A stretch of DNA of 64,000 nt from Pampus argenteus (lineage: Eukaryota; Chordata; Actinopteri; Scombriformes; Stromateidae). Made by a program: the position numbers and the translations under genes. The stretch is taken from contig CM072873.1 in NCBI GenBank assembly GCA_036937835.1, forward strand, positions 11,892,001-11,956,000, read 5' to 3'. Below the pieces are notes generated by a model. It was not told the DNA's origin, searched no databases, and saw only the letters and a list, made by a program, of their open reading frames with translations. This document shows positions 25,950 to 37,699 of the stretch, piece by piece (positions within the stretch are counted from its first letter, which is position 1; every line of letters begins with the position of its first letter).

Positions 25950-26592
25950 TGCCCTCTAGTGATGACTTTGACCTGGTATTTCTCAACTGACTCCTTCAGT
26001 TTGGCGATGGCTCTGAATCTCAGTATCTGTCTTTCCCAGCTTTGCCTTCCTTTCTTCTTCTTTCAGGGTAACAACATCGTGTGCCTTGTGGTCTAAAATG
26101 GTGCAGGCCATACATACACATGTCTGACACTCTTACAAGAACAGCTCCAACAAACTTGTCATGCTTCATACACATCCTGCCTCCCAGGTTCTTCTCCATA
26201 GGACCGATGTCTTTTCAGGCCTGACGCTGTCAGATGAGGCTCCAGGCGAGTCTCACAGTAGGAGACCAGACACACCAGACAGGACTTCAGAGCCCTCGGT
26301 GTGGTTCCAGTGCAGATGCCACGGGGAACTTCTGGTTTGGCAGCTCGTTGCTCTGATCTGCTGCTGCTGCTGTCTGCTGTCTAACTATCTCAGAGATGAA
26401 AATGTTGACATGCAGCTCAGGTCTTGTGCAGAAAAACTTGTTACAGATGGGACACTGGCATTAGACAGCAATATTCCAGTGTTCACTGATGCAGTTTCAG
26501 CAGAAGTTGTGTCCACATGGTGTACTGACTGGATCAGTGAACATATAGAGACAGATGGGGCACGGAGACTGATCTTCAGACAGCAGACTACT
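25950..26592 (-). pseudogene. finTRIM (fish-specific TRIM E3 ligase) pseudogene fragment
   Basis: On the minus strand from 26592 down, a TRIM N-terminus can be read. It runs LLSEDQSPCPICLYMFTDP, VSTPCGHNFC, NCISEHWN, CQCPICNKFFCTRPELHV. This is a C3HC4 RING with all eight metal ligands still present. Two in-frame stops interrupt it, a TGA at 26499-26497 and a TAA at 26463-26461. Further down, LKSCLVCLVSYCETRLEPHL and TASGLKRH show the B-box region. After frameshifts come CQTCVCMACTILDHKAHDVV and KAKLGKTDTEIQ, the B-box 2 end and coiled-coil start. This order and wording are those of fish finTRIM proteins, RING ubiquitin ligases linked to antiviral immunity. The rest of the coiled coil and the B30.2 domain are not seen, and no start codon is preserved. 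A 211-codon plus-strand frame at 26161-26796 is its antisense shadow. It is a dead copy of a multigene family. Confidence 0.88.
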
Positions 26593-26599
26593 GAGAACA

Positions 26600-29500
26600 A
26601 AAGTGAAAGTTGTTATACGATAGTAGACTGTTTTAAATGTCAAACAGTGATTACCGAAATGTTAGGAGGTCATATTGTATTATATAAGACATCGTCATTT
26701 GATTTGATTTACAAAAAGGTAAATACTGAGTTTGGTTTAAATGTTTTAAGCCTGTTTGTGTCACCTGTTTTTCCCACTGTGCAACAAAAAAAATAGAGAA
26801 TCAGGATTAGATTGGATTTAATTAACCTCTTAACTTGATATCTCTTCTTCAACCGCATCTGAGCAGCCACGGGATCTACACAGCTGCCACTTAACAAGAG
26901 CTGTACCACTCGTACACTCACACGCACTCTGCAAGCTCTTTCCATGCAAACGACTCACTCGCTTCACTCACTTATTTACTCTCAGCTGGTCAGCTATTAA
27001 TGAGCACCGGCGAGGAGAAAAATCACCATCACACACACAAAGGATATGTCTGGCGATTTTCTATATTGTTCTTATTGTCAACAGAAAAAGAGAAAAACTG
27101 AAAGGGAGAAAGAAATAAATCTCTTTTATGGTGATGTGTAAAACAGGATATGGATATGATCTTTTTGCAAAGCAGATATCACACAGATGCCACAATTTGT
27201 CCGTTCTTTTTGCTTTTGTTACAGTAGCTGTTACTCATACATGCCAAAATAAATCATATTTTGTCTTTAAATTATTTTTTTTTAAATTGAGAGCTACGCA
27301 CAGACAAATATCTAAAGAGAGAAAAGCCCACTGATTATTTTACATCGACAGAGAATGTAGTGTTGTGCGTTCGCCACCGGATAGCGCTGTCTGACCATCA
27401 TCGTCTTTTACTGTGAGGTCATTCAGGTCAAATTTCTCCCCTGCATCTCCTCATACTTATTCACGCATAAAGGAGCACAGAGGACTCATCATTCATAAAT
27501 AATGAATCAGAATTCAGTTCTGTTGCTGTCACGCAGTGCAATTTGTTATGTTGGTTATTTAAGAACATGATTTTAATACGATAAGATCTCAGTGCTGTAT
27601 GTTTACCAGTTGTAGTTTCGAAGGTGCTGATAGATTCGTACTGATGCTGCAGAGAGACGCATATTTTACTTCTGTTAATTTGACAGTTTCCATGATATAT
27701 CATACCATATAAAAACATGTTTTTAGTGTCTTTTTTCTTGGACATCTTGGACACAAAATCTCCAGTAAAATCCAGGACAAACCTGTCACTGCTTTTAAAG
27801 TGTTACATCTCCTTATAGGGACGAATGATAAATGGTGTTTCATGGTGTTTAATTGGTATATACATAACTTAGGATGTTGATGATGTTCCCTTGGCTCCCA
27901 TAATTAAAATTTAAAAAATGCTTAAATGTTAAATATATATATAAACCCTTTATGTTCATAATACAATGTCCAGAACATCAACTGGATCGGCGTCAGGCAT
28001 TGCGCTCAAGTTATCCTGTATCATAAATAAATAACAATAATCTGCATTATGTGATACTGTATTAAATATGTAAACACTCAAAACTGTATGATATCCATCC
28101 TGTGGTTGGATAGGATATAATGGATTGATTTTTGATAAAAGCTCCGTGGCTCCAATTAACTCCAATTTCCCCTGTATGCGGCTCAAAGAATTAATTTAGA
28201 CTTTTTTTATTTTTTATTATTTATTTTGTTTCCTTCCTCTGAAATATGAAAACATAATGTACCCTGAAAAGTGAGCTGTTTATCATTGCTTGCTAATTAT
28301 GAGATCTCTGTGCTATCATTAAAAAAAACCCCACACAAATATAAACACTGAAATGTATGTTTCCATAGTAACTAAACTAAATAATGTGTGTTAATATTTG
28401 GACAGCCCTGAAAATTTAATTACAGCCCTACATAATCATTAAGTAATATCAGTGTATGTTTGACTCTTTGGCCCATCAGAGGACACCCAGTCAGAAACAT
28501 CCTGGCTTCATAATGATGAAATAAGTGTCTCTTTTCTCCATTGTTGTCGTCTCAAAGAGCAGAGATTGGTTCTTGTTGCATTCTCTAAAATACAAAAAAA
28601 ACCTTGAAGTAGTCTTTCACAGTCCTCCTCGTCTCTCCATCTTCAACATAACACCTCGCTCTCATGTTCCAGGTTAACTCGGTTACACAACATAATCTGC
28701 CCCTCCATGGCTCCTCACGTGTGGGCAGCTGAGGTCATTATAAGGAAAAAAACAAAACATCAGTCCTGATACTGGAAGTCGAGTTTAGTTTTACTGTAAA
28801 TGCAATTGATCCTTCGAGAAAAATGATGAATCACTTTGAGATTGCTTTCTTTGTGAGAGTTAGATGAAAAGATTGATAGCATACTCATGTCTGTTCATTA
28901 GGACATAATTATCCTAACTTAGCATAAAGACTGTAAGCAGGAAGTTTAAAAAAAATAAGCCTTCCAGCCCATTTTAAGTCCACTAAGTAACATGTAATGT
29001 AATAAAATGTAAAAGCATCAAATTATTATCTAAATTATTGGTTTGATGAGGAGCTCATTTGTCAAGTACTACTGAGCAGCATCTCCACAGTCAGTTGGTC
29101 AGTATATAAGTTTTAGCTTGAGGCAGCGGTACCTTAAAGTGCCACCGATAGGCTCCATATGACTCCCATTCAGAAGCATCAACTTCAGTTCAACGTGTTT
29201 TCATTCAGTCATTATGCTTTCAATTACTAAATTCTGGCCCTTTAATAAGTGTCACGCTATTTTGCTTAGTTTTATGTTAATTGATTACGATACCTGCCAA
29301 TGACATGGCATTTTATCATTTAGTTTGTAGTTCCCAGAAGAACAGATTCTGAAGCTGTGCCCAGATACATAGAGATCATTAAAAACTACTGTTCCTGTTT
29401 TCCACACTCTATCCCTAATTCTGATTAGAGACAGAGATATGGTTGAAAATTGGCTAAATCCTTCAACACAGTTTAGTTAAGAGACGTGTTTGAGCCGTCA

Positions 29501-31080
29501 TCACGTCTCACAGCTGACTGCAGGCCATGGCGTATCTCTGTCGTGGAGCAGTTTATACCTCAGCAGACAGGGATTAGCCTTGATTAAAAATAGCACGGTG
29601 CAACCCAGATAACATGGCTTCTTTCATTTTGGGCTCTCAAAGTCTGCAAGTTCAGTGCTGTTTATTGGTCAGTGCTGCAGATGTGATTGTGGTAACTCCA
29701 TTAAAATAATTTCGTTCTGAAATGTTGCCTATAAAAATGTAGGTCTGACCAGTCCCTCACAACAGTGGCCCAAAATCTCCGTGCTCTGACCACTTTTTTT
29801 GACCACATGATAGGATGTTAATTGCATCATATCATATTTGTTAGTGGTTGCTTTAATTTGTCTGTTCTTACCTGTTTTTTCTGCATAATCACACACAGTG
29901 TGTTTTGTAAAATCAAGCAGAATGTCCTCACCTATGTCATCAGTATATTAAAACATGTGAGTGATGACTGGGTCTGCACAGAAGACCACGTGACTAACGA
30001 GTAAACCCCCGCTTCCTCCTCCTCCTCCTCCTCCCCCAACGCTGACGGAGAACGCTGTGAAGTGGCAGATGAAATATTAATCTTCCTGAATATGTGATGG
30101 AGGGCAGCGGGTAGGGGGATAGAGAGAGAGAGAGAGGAAGAGGAGAGAGATTGGTGTATGAATAGAGAGATATTAAACCAAGACATCACCAGAGAGGTAG
30201 AGGTGAAGAGCGTTAGAGAGGAGGAGGAAGAGAGAAAGCCATTATTTCTTCGCCTCCTTACGTCCAACGCCTCTGTCAATATCTAATTTTCTTAAAACAA
30301 GTCTGCTAGTTAAATAAAATGTAGAATTGTCTACGATACAAATTAACGTTGCCTTACTGGTTCAACTCCATTTGTGGACAAGATTTATTCACAAAGAATC
30401 TCAAAGTGTAAAAAAGAAATTCCCAGTGTGGCACATTAAAATCTGCTGCTGGAAATGATCAGATGTAAACATAACAAATTTAGCAGTGTCTGTAGCGGTT
30501 TTGACATTTTCACCTAACAAGAACCAACAGATTTGTTTTTCAGGGGCCATGTTCCAATTATCTAAATCTCAAAGTGCAGATCGGCAGACGTTAACCTGTC
30601 TATCATTTTCGGGACAAATGATAGACAGTCTGCAGCACAGATCCATGCTGCAGTTTCGGGGCGAGAAATATTTACAGGTGAGTCCTTTTACATTTACTGT
30701 CCTTGAGAAATAAAAGTGATTGTGAATCTGATACAGCAGCTTGTTGCCTTACTGTCGCTTTACTGTCCCTTTGTGTTGAACAGGAAGGGTGGAGTTCGGT
30801 CAGGAGGCAAAGAGAGACAAAGAGAGACAGAGAACAGCATCTGAACCCCATTAATTGTCTCCCACAATCTGGATTTCTCTTTCTTTGTCAGCAGGAGCAG
30901 CAGAGTGGAAAAAGAGGACACAGTGAGTCTTGACAGGACACAGAGTGTTAGAGTGACTCTATATGTTAGCATCAGTTTCTAAAAATATGGGGGATGCATA
31001 ATGCACATTTCCTTCTCTATATCTACATTGGCTAAACATGGTTTTTAGAACCTGTATCTTTTTAGTTTAGGGGTATTTTT
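26600..31080. other. Intergenic stretch, mostly AT-rich
   Basis: No intact gene is seen. It contains (CCT)n at 30012-30034, (GA)n at 30120-30136, a possible repeat fragment at 29110-29275, and a splice-framed open segment at 30544-30677 described in findings. Confidence 0.5.
29110..29275 (+). repeat. Dispersed repeat fragment, copy 1
   Basis: It shares agcttgaggc, ccttaaagtgccaccga and a ctaaattctg-containing tail, in the same order, with the copy at 34405-34545. The ccttaaagtgccaccga wording is familiar from teleost dispersed repeats. The class is unknown to me. Confidence 0.5.
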
Positions 31081-31084
31081 TTGT

Positions 31085-31280
31085 GATGTTGTTGCTCATT
31101 AGAGTCACAAACTCCTACATCTGGGATCTGCCCAGTAGAGCCAAAGCCGTGTACTGTTGACCACTGAGCAGATGCATTGCAGCAGTGGGGGGTTAAGCAC
31201 CTTGCTCAAGGGCACCTTTATGGTAGTTAATGAATGGGGGAAGAGGTAAACGCTTCAGTGTTCATTCCTGGACTGCTGAA
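31085..31280 (+). repeat. Dispersed repeat fragment with ccttgctcaagggcac
   Basis: The phrase gggttaagcaccttgctcaa, followed by gggcacc, is common in teleost genomes as part of a dispersed repeat. The boundaries are estimated and no coding piece is visible. Confidence 0.4.
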
Positions 31281-31284
31281 GTGA

Positions 31285-34200
31285 GTCTGCATTTTCAAAC
31301 ACCAAACAGACCAGATAAAATCCTATTTCCCAAACTTTAATTTGTTTGGAAAAGAGTAAAAAAAAGTTGCTGATTAAAACTCATCTATGCCATTATACTC
31401 AAAGTAGCCATCATCAACAACAACAACAACAACAATAATGGAAGAAACTAGTGATAAAGGGAAGCTAGATGTACAAAAACCTTGAATAGCAAAAAACATT
31501 CTTCTTGTGAGAGACCTGTGTATTAGTGCAAAAGGGATGCAGATGCAAAGGGACAAGGCAAAAAATAAATAAAGTCAATAAGTCAAGGTCTGCATATTGC
31601 CTTGCATCATCTTGCAATGCACTGCTTTGGCCAATCAAATACATGCACAAATGCCTTGTAGCATGTAGCTCACAGAATTATAGTACCAGTTTTACTGTTT
31701 ATGCTGCAAGCACCAAGACTGTTATTTCTACCGTGATCGCTTTCTAGAGTTTCACTTATACAGGCAAAACCTCGCCTAAAGCGTGTGTACTATAAACTGG
31801 CGGGTCGGATAGCCTTGAAATTGGACTTTCTCAGTCAAATGAAAACTAATAATTAATCTCTATTTCTTTCCTCTAACATGTATTAATTCTAACACTGTAA
31901 CTGATGATGTACTTTTGTCAGAACCCTGTTTAATAGTCTGTTTACTCTTTTTGTATTTTTCACATTGTTAGATGGACATGCGTTGGTGTTACAACATCAT
32001 GCTACTTCAGTCTTTCATACTTGGAGTCATTATCATCATATGAACAAACAATGACTGCTATTATTTTTCTGGTAAATACAATGAGCATGCAGGGTTGGTG
32101 GGGCGGATTGACCACAGTGACCAGTGTGTGATGGATTCAGGACTGAACCAAAGTAGGAGTGTGTGGGAGGGAGAAAATGAGACAGGCTTACACGTTGGTT
32201 GATGCTGTATGTTGCACTACGGATGTAAGGAAGGGCTAAAATACTCCCAGATTTGAGCAAAGCCCGACCTGCTACTGCTCAATCAATAAAAACAATAAAT
32301 GTTAAAAATGTAAATCATACTATGATGCAGGTGCTGTTCCCAGTGGGGCTCCCTCGTTCCTGCTCGCCCCCTTCTGCAGACTCCCACGCCTTGCCTTTTG
32401 GGTCACTGCTACAAGATGGGTCACCAGAAATTGATTTGCTCCGTGTCCCTGCCACATTAATCACCCATTCATCACTTCACATGGCTGACGTCTGGTGAAA
32501 ATCAATTCATAAAAAAAAAAAGAAAAAAAAAGGAAAGAAAACAGGTTCTTTCTAACTATTTGTTCTAATACACACACTTCTTAGTTTATAGTTGAGTACT
32601 GGCTGCATGTGAGGCTGTTTTAAAGCTACCGCTGGGCTATAAGCTCACTTACACATCAACTATCAAGATGTCAGAGACGATCAGGAGCGATGGTGGTAAA
32701 CGAGAGCTGGCGTGGTTGTGTGGCTGGAAGGCTGATGGTGTTTTGACAGATGTAGCTACTACTGAAGTCCTGAAAATGACAGCATTCATCTAAACATGAT
32801 GATGCTGAACTGTCACTGCTGAACTGATTCTATGTGGTAATTTTGTCATTTTTTCATTCAGATTTTTTCGGACAAACAATGAAGTTCTTATCTGAACCCT
32901 GGACACGCCTGTTATCCCTAAAGCTTTTTTAGGAGATGGGAGAGATGGGAGGAAGGGCTCTGTTTTTCAGGTATAGTTAAAAAAAAATAAGGGAAAGGAT
33001 GTAGTAAAAGGGGAAAAGAGTGGAGAGTTGTAGAATTTATTTTACAAAGAAGTTAAAATGTGGAGGTTAAGTGATGAAAATTGATTTGTTCTGAGTGGGC
33101 CAAGAATGTCGATGTTAGTGAGATGGTTGGAGTGAGCAGCAGAATCGCAATGCTAATATATGCTAACGACTAGCAAACGGTTTTTTTTAATCAAAATTCA
33201 TAATTTTGCTATGCTAAAAAAAGGTTACCATGCATTGTAAACTCAATAAATGTTAAAAGGGCGGATTATCTTGTAACAGCTTAGGTTATGGCTCAGAAAA
33301 TATTATATAATAAAATATCATTTTTGCCATCCATCTTGGGCATCCATTTTTAGAATTTCAAATAAGACATGAGTGTTAGATCTGCAGCTGCAATAAATTA
33401 TGTTATTCACTTGCCAACAACTTGCATCATTTCCCTTTACATAGTACTGGGTATCGAGGATCCTTCATAGTCATTCAGCATGGAAACGGGACATGAATTT
33501 ATTTACGAGAGGACCACGTTTCATAGGGTCAGCTTCCATCACAGATTTCATTAGTCTTATTCTGAAACTGTGATTTGAACCATGTACATCACTTCTACCT
33601 CATGATCAGCTCTGTATGCCACAGAGAAAAATGTGTGAAAATCTGAAGAACGATTGATACAGCTTCAGAAAACGATGAGGAGGAAAAATATTTGCGAAAT
33701 GATGGAGTGACCAGACAACAAAGTCAGGGAGAAGAGGAGGGATGTGAGAGGAAAATTAACAATTATTCCAGACGGGAGAACCAGAACAAAACAACTGAGG
33801 CACCCTGTTTCTTTAACAGCCTGTTGAAAAACAAACTTTATAAAACACACACTGATAAACATTCAGACACACACGACAGCCAACACTGGAGGGGGGGTGC
33901 GAGACACAACAGCTGTCCTTTTTTAAGAGGAACCCCAAAGGAGAAGCTCTGCATGGGGGAGAGAGCACCTGCCTCCACTCCCTCCTTTTTCTCTCCCCCC
34001 TCCATCCTCACCCGCAGCCACAAGACTTGACTGAAAGATGAAGGCAAGAGGCGAGGAGGGTGAAGGCATGCGTGCATCCAATCGGGAATCGTCTATTCAC
34101 CCCATTCAGCTGCCTCATCTGCATACTGTTTGACTTGCTGCGTCTAATTTGGGCGTCTTCCCCTTTGAAGGCAGATGTATGTAAACAATGTCTCTTTTCA

Positions 34201-34400
34201 TCTCGACGAGGATTAGAAGATGACGAATTCTAGGTCAATAACCCCCGGAGGACCGACGGCTAACAAAGGCAAACCTGCCGCGGGTTTCGAAACATGGACG
34301 CATAATCACCCACAACAGTTGAGTCTGGTTGCCCACAACGTGTAGAAAAATGCAAGGCAGCTTTCTACCGAGATAATGAATGCTAGATATATGCAAAGTT
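31285..34400. other. Intergenic stretch, no gene seen
   Basis: It contains a short (CAA)n run at 31415-31432 and A-rich stretches (32510-32540). A GC-mixed island at 34090-34320 carries sites such as gtaaacaa and aacaaagg but no coding frame. Nothing else is recognised. Confidence 0.5.
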
Positions 34401-34404
34401 TGAC

Positions 34405-34545
34405 CAAGCAGTAACTACAGCTTGAGGCTGAAACCGATGTGGAAGCACCTTAAAGTGACACCGACAGCCACTAGATGCTTGAAATACTAAGGCAGTATTT
34501 TTTCATTACGGTCTCAATTTCTAAATTCTGTGCTGGTGATCATTT
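34405..34545 (+). repeat. Dispersed repeat fragment, copy 2
   Basis: It shows agcttgaggctgaaac, ccttaaagtgacaccgac and tttctaaattctgtg in the same order as the copy at 29110-29275, with diverged spacers. It appears to belong to the same unnamed teleost repeat family. Confidence 0.5.
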
Positions 34546-34549
34546 TGAA

Positions 34550-35620
34550 AATTTTTTGCTCCGTTAATAAGATTTGAAGACTTATAGTAGCTTCGATGTC
34601 TGCTGTGTGGGCGTTGATTGACAGCTGTGACTGACAGGTGCTCCCTGAATCCAGGACTCGCACCTGCAACCTCAGCAAGTACAGTGTATGTTCAGTAATC
34701 CTTGTTCGCCAATGAGTAAATTAACACACTAACACATAAACACATGCGTACACAACCCACATCTATCTCACACCATTTACTTGCACTCTAACCCTGCATA
34801 TTTCCCCACAGCGATGCTCTGCATATTTATAGCCAACACATGTACATGGGTATTTCTGATGTACTATTTATGAGTAGTAGTCTTCTGTGTGAGATGAGTA
34901 CCTCTTTACGTGAGTGAGGAGAGGGAACGAGCTCTATCTGAAATGTTTCACTGCGTATCACTGTACATGTTGATATGAAATCCACCTGAAGTTGTTATAA
35001 AAAGCCACTCTGATGTTACACATCAGTCTGTTTACGGGTCCCGAGAAGTACGACTGCATATGTGAGTTGTGTAAAGCTTTTTCAAGAATCAGAATCAAAC
35101 TTTTAAATTAGGCCTTGTTTTTACTATTTAGATTTAGGCTTAACATTTAGATTTGGATGTAACGTTTAGATTTAAAACATGAACAATCTTTCTCAAATGC
35201 GAGGACAATTAGCTAAATGTGAGGAACGTGAGCTAAATCTTCAAAATATATCAGCTAGAAAATTGCAACATTTTTACATTTGGCGCCATATTTGTGGCTA
35301 AAGAAGGAGCTGTGTGAAATATGATGAACTGAATGAAGTGACGTCACCAAATTAAATGAATTAATTCAATTAATTCTGACACCTCAGTGTGACCGAATCA
35401 AGCTGTATAAAACCGACACGGAAGATAAAAGAGAGAGAGAGAGAGTGCATGCTCAATTTAGCAACTTGCAAATGAGGTCTAAAAATAAATGACTCAAACT
35501 CATTGCTGTTAAATCAAAACAAAAGAGTTTAACCTTTGACAAGAGTTCTGTTTGGATCTACTGACCCAAACCAGAAGCAGAGAAAACACGAAGCCGTCAC
35601 TGCATTATGTGGTGGTCGGC
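34550..35620. other. Intergenic stretch with a repeated acatttagattt pattern
   Basis: Around 35128-35178 the words atttagatttagg, acatttagatttgg and acgtttagattta recur at short spacing, followed by ttacatttggcgccatattt near 35274. This may be the end of an unnamed MITE. No gene is seen. Confidence 0.4.
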
Positions 35621-35621
35621 T

Positions 35622-35795
35622 TTTGTGTGTGTGTGTGTGTGGGTGTGTGTGTGCCAGTAGGGTTAGTGGGGGTTACAAGAGGCAAAAGTGTGTCTTTGCA
35701 GGGTGTGTGCAGGGGTCAGAGGGTAACAGACGCACACACAGACACACATGTTCAACAGACATCTGTAGCCTGAACTCTTCATTCTGGTGTCGTCT

Positions 35796-35848
<53 letters not shown>

Positions 35849-35928
35849 GTGTGTTACTAGAGGAGGCATCTCTTGAATTTATGACCCATTGTGAGAAGCA
35901 AAACAGTGCACTTGCACCCGCACCACAC

Positions 35929-35964
<36 letters not shown>

Positions 35965-35965
35965 A
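35622..35965. repeat. Cluster of GT and CA microsatellites in opposite orientation
   Basis: (GT)n lies at about 35624-35652 and again, nearly pure, at 35797-35855. (CA)n lies at 35929-35962. The later two arrays are complementary and about 75 bp apart, so they can pair as a hairpin. Long open frames on both strands (158 and 151 codons) run through these arrays as Cys-Val or Thr-His repeats and are artefacts. Confidence 0.9.
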
Positions 35966-35969
35966 GTAT

Positions 35970-36950
35970 CCCTGTTGAGACAGTTTTACCCAACACGCCT
36001 AAATATGTCTGAATCTTCAGTTGCCATGGAGGCGGATCAAATGTCAGACGCCTCCACTGAGCGTGTGCTGACAGGTCTGATCCAAAGCTGAATGCTGATT
36101 GGCTGAACCTGAGGGGCCCGTCTGCCATAACTTTTTAAGAATCAATCAGTCACATTTTATCTGTGCAGCCGGTTTTGTACAAAGAGTCTGCTCTGCGATC
36201 TGAAAAAAAAAAAACCCCACAAAGACAGAAATGATCCCTTTTCACCAGACATTAAAAGACATAAAGCAGATAAAAGACAGCTTTAAACACACCTGCTCTC
36301 CTCATGAAACACGCTGACCCTAGAAATCCCACTGAATTGATTTCAGAAGTTAAATCCACTGCAGCCGTCCAGGAGGGAGAAAAGAGTGAACACGTCAAAG
36401 TAGGTTTCTGTGTTTTGATAAGAATCATACAATTTCTTTCTACTAACAAGTTGTAACACATATGGACCTTCACACAGCATCCTCAGATCCCAGCGTGCTC
36501 CACACAGCTCCACATCTTGAGCCACATAATCAGGCATTGTGACCAAACCGTGATGTAGAAGTAGAATATCATGGAAATGTTCATGTTAGTGCCAGACTTT
36601 TAAGTTAAATGTCCTCTGAATAACATTGTCTTAATCACATTTCTGCCCTTGCCGAATCCTTCCACAGTTTTATTAAGCTAGCCTCCTTGCAAACGAAGTT
36701 ATGTCTAATTTGTTTAATTTCTGCCTGTTGTCAACATGATTACAATATTAAGTAAATATTGCACAACATGTTAGTGTGCAACGCTCCTGAGGGCCTCTAT
36801 GATAAGCAAATCTCCTGTTCCCAAAGGCACCAAAACTATGAGATACTTACCCCATTCCTCTGAGGTGTCCCACCAGCCTGAAGGAGACAGCTGGGACGTG
36901 ATAAATAAAAAATACACTAGTGGGAGGAAAAAAGAAGAAAAAAAAAACAT
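35970..36950. other. Intergenic stretch, no gene seen
   Basis: AT-rich DNA with a short A-run near 36208. Nothing recognisable was found. Confidence 0.5.
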
Positions 36951-36954
36951 TTTC

Positions 36955-37015
36955 ATGCTACATTTACATTTTAAGCATTTGGCTGATGCTGTTATCCATT
37001 GTGGGCAGATACAGG
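36955..37015 (+). repeat. Dispersed teleost repeat fragment
   Basis: The segment tacatttacattttaagcat, then ttggctgatgctgttatcca, matches a very common fish repeat (acatttacatttagtcattt, then a gcagacgctcttatcca phrase). Only a short piece is present. Confidence 0.5.
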
Positions 37016-37407
37016 ATTCAAAGTGTTGCTCCAGGGCCTTTTCACAGGTAGAGAGAGCTGCTGAGGGACACAAATAGATTGAATAGATTAATTATAGTAC
37101 TTAAATAATTGTTCATTCCACTACTGCAACTGAAGTGGTATTCCAGTAACTCTTTTGTAATATTTTAATAAAAATATAAAAACTGCACACTCTCCTGACT
37201 CTTAGATGTACATCAAAGTGTCTGCTACAAGATACTGTAACAGCTTTACTGACAACTTTTATAAGAAGAAAGACATTTCAACCTGTGGACAATAAAACTT
37301 CCTGCATGCTAATTTCCAATCTAACAAGTGATATCCAGTCTAGTCTACAGTGGAGGTCAGTATTAAGGTCCAAATAGAAATTATCTAATTAACGAGAGAA
37401 ATGTATA

Positions 37408-37691
37408 CAGTGGTCCCTCACTATAACGCGGTTCACCTTTTGCGGCCTTGCAGTTTTGCTTTTTTTAATGCAATTTTGCATGCTTTTGTTTTTTCAGCAC
37501 ATTGTGTCCTGATTGGCTGTAGACCATTGTCAATCAATCTCCCCCGTGCCGTGTCACCTGTACAGTACAGAATGTGTTCAGCTTGCCAAATTTACATAAA
37601 TATTCGAGTCTATAATAATTGTAAAAAATAAAGCTGATTACTTTGGTTTGGGTTTTGCGGGTTATTTTCAGAACGTAACGAGGGACCACTG
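37408..37691. mobile_element. Pogo/Tigger-like (Tc1-mariner superfamily) MITE
   Basis: The left end reads CAGTGGTCCCTCACTATAAC, and the right end is its near complement, GTAACGAGGGACCACTG. TA lies immediately outside both ends (37406-37407 and 37692-37693). The 284-bp element has no transposase. Such cagtggtccctc termini are typical of Tigger-like or pogo-like non-autonomous elements. Confidence 0.85.
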
Positions 37692-37699
37692 TAAATCTT

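Noticed and set aside
26161..26796. 211-codon plus-strand open frame, the longest in the window
   Set aside because: It is antisense to the finTRIM pseudogene. The minus strand shows the real RING and B-box remains, and the plus-strand product has no family features.
35536..36128. Open frames of 158 (plus) and 151 (minus) codons
   Set aside because: They read through GT/CA arrays as Cys-Val or His-Thr repeats and have no other protein-like content.
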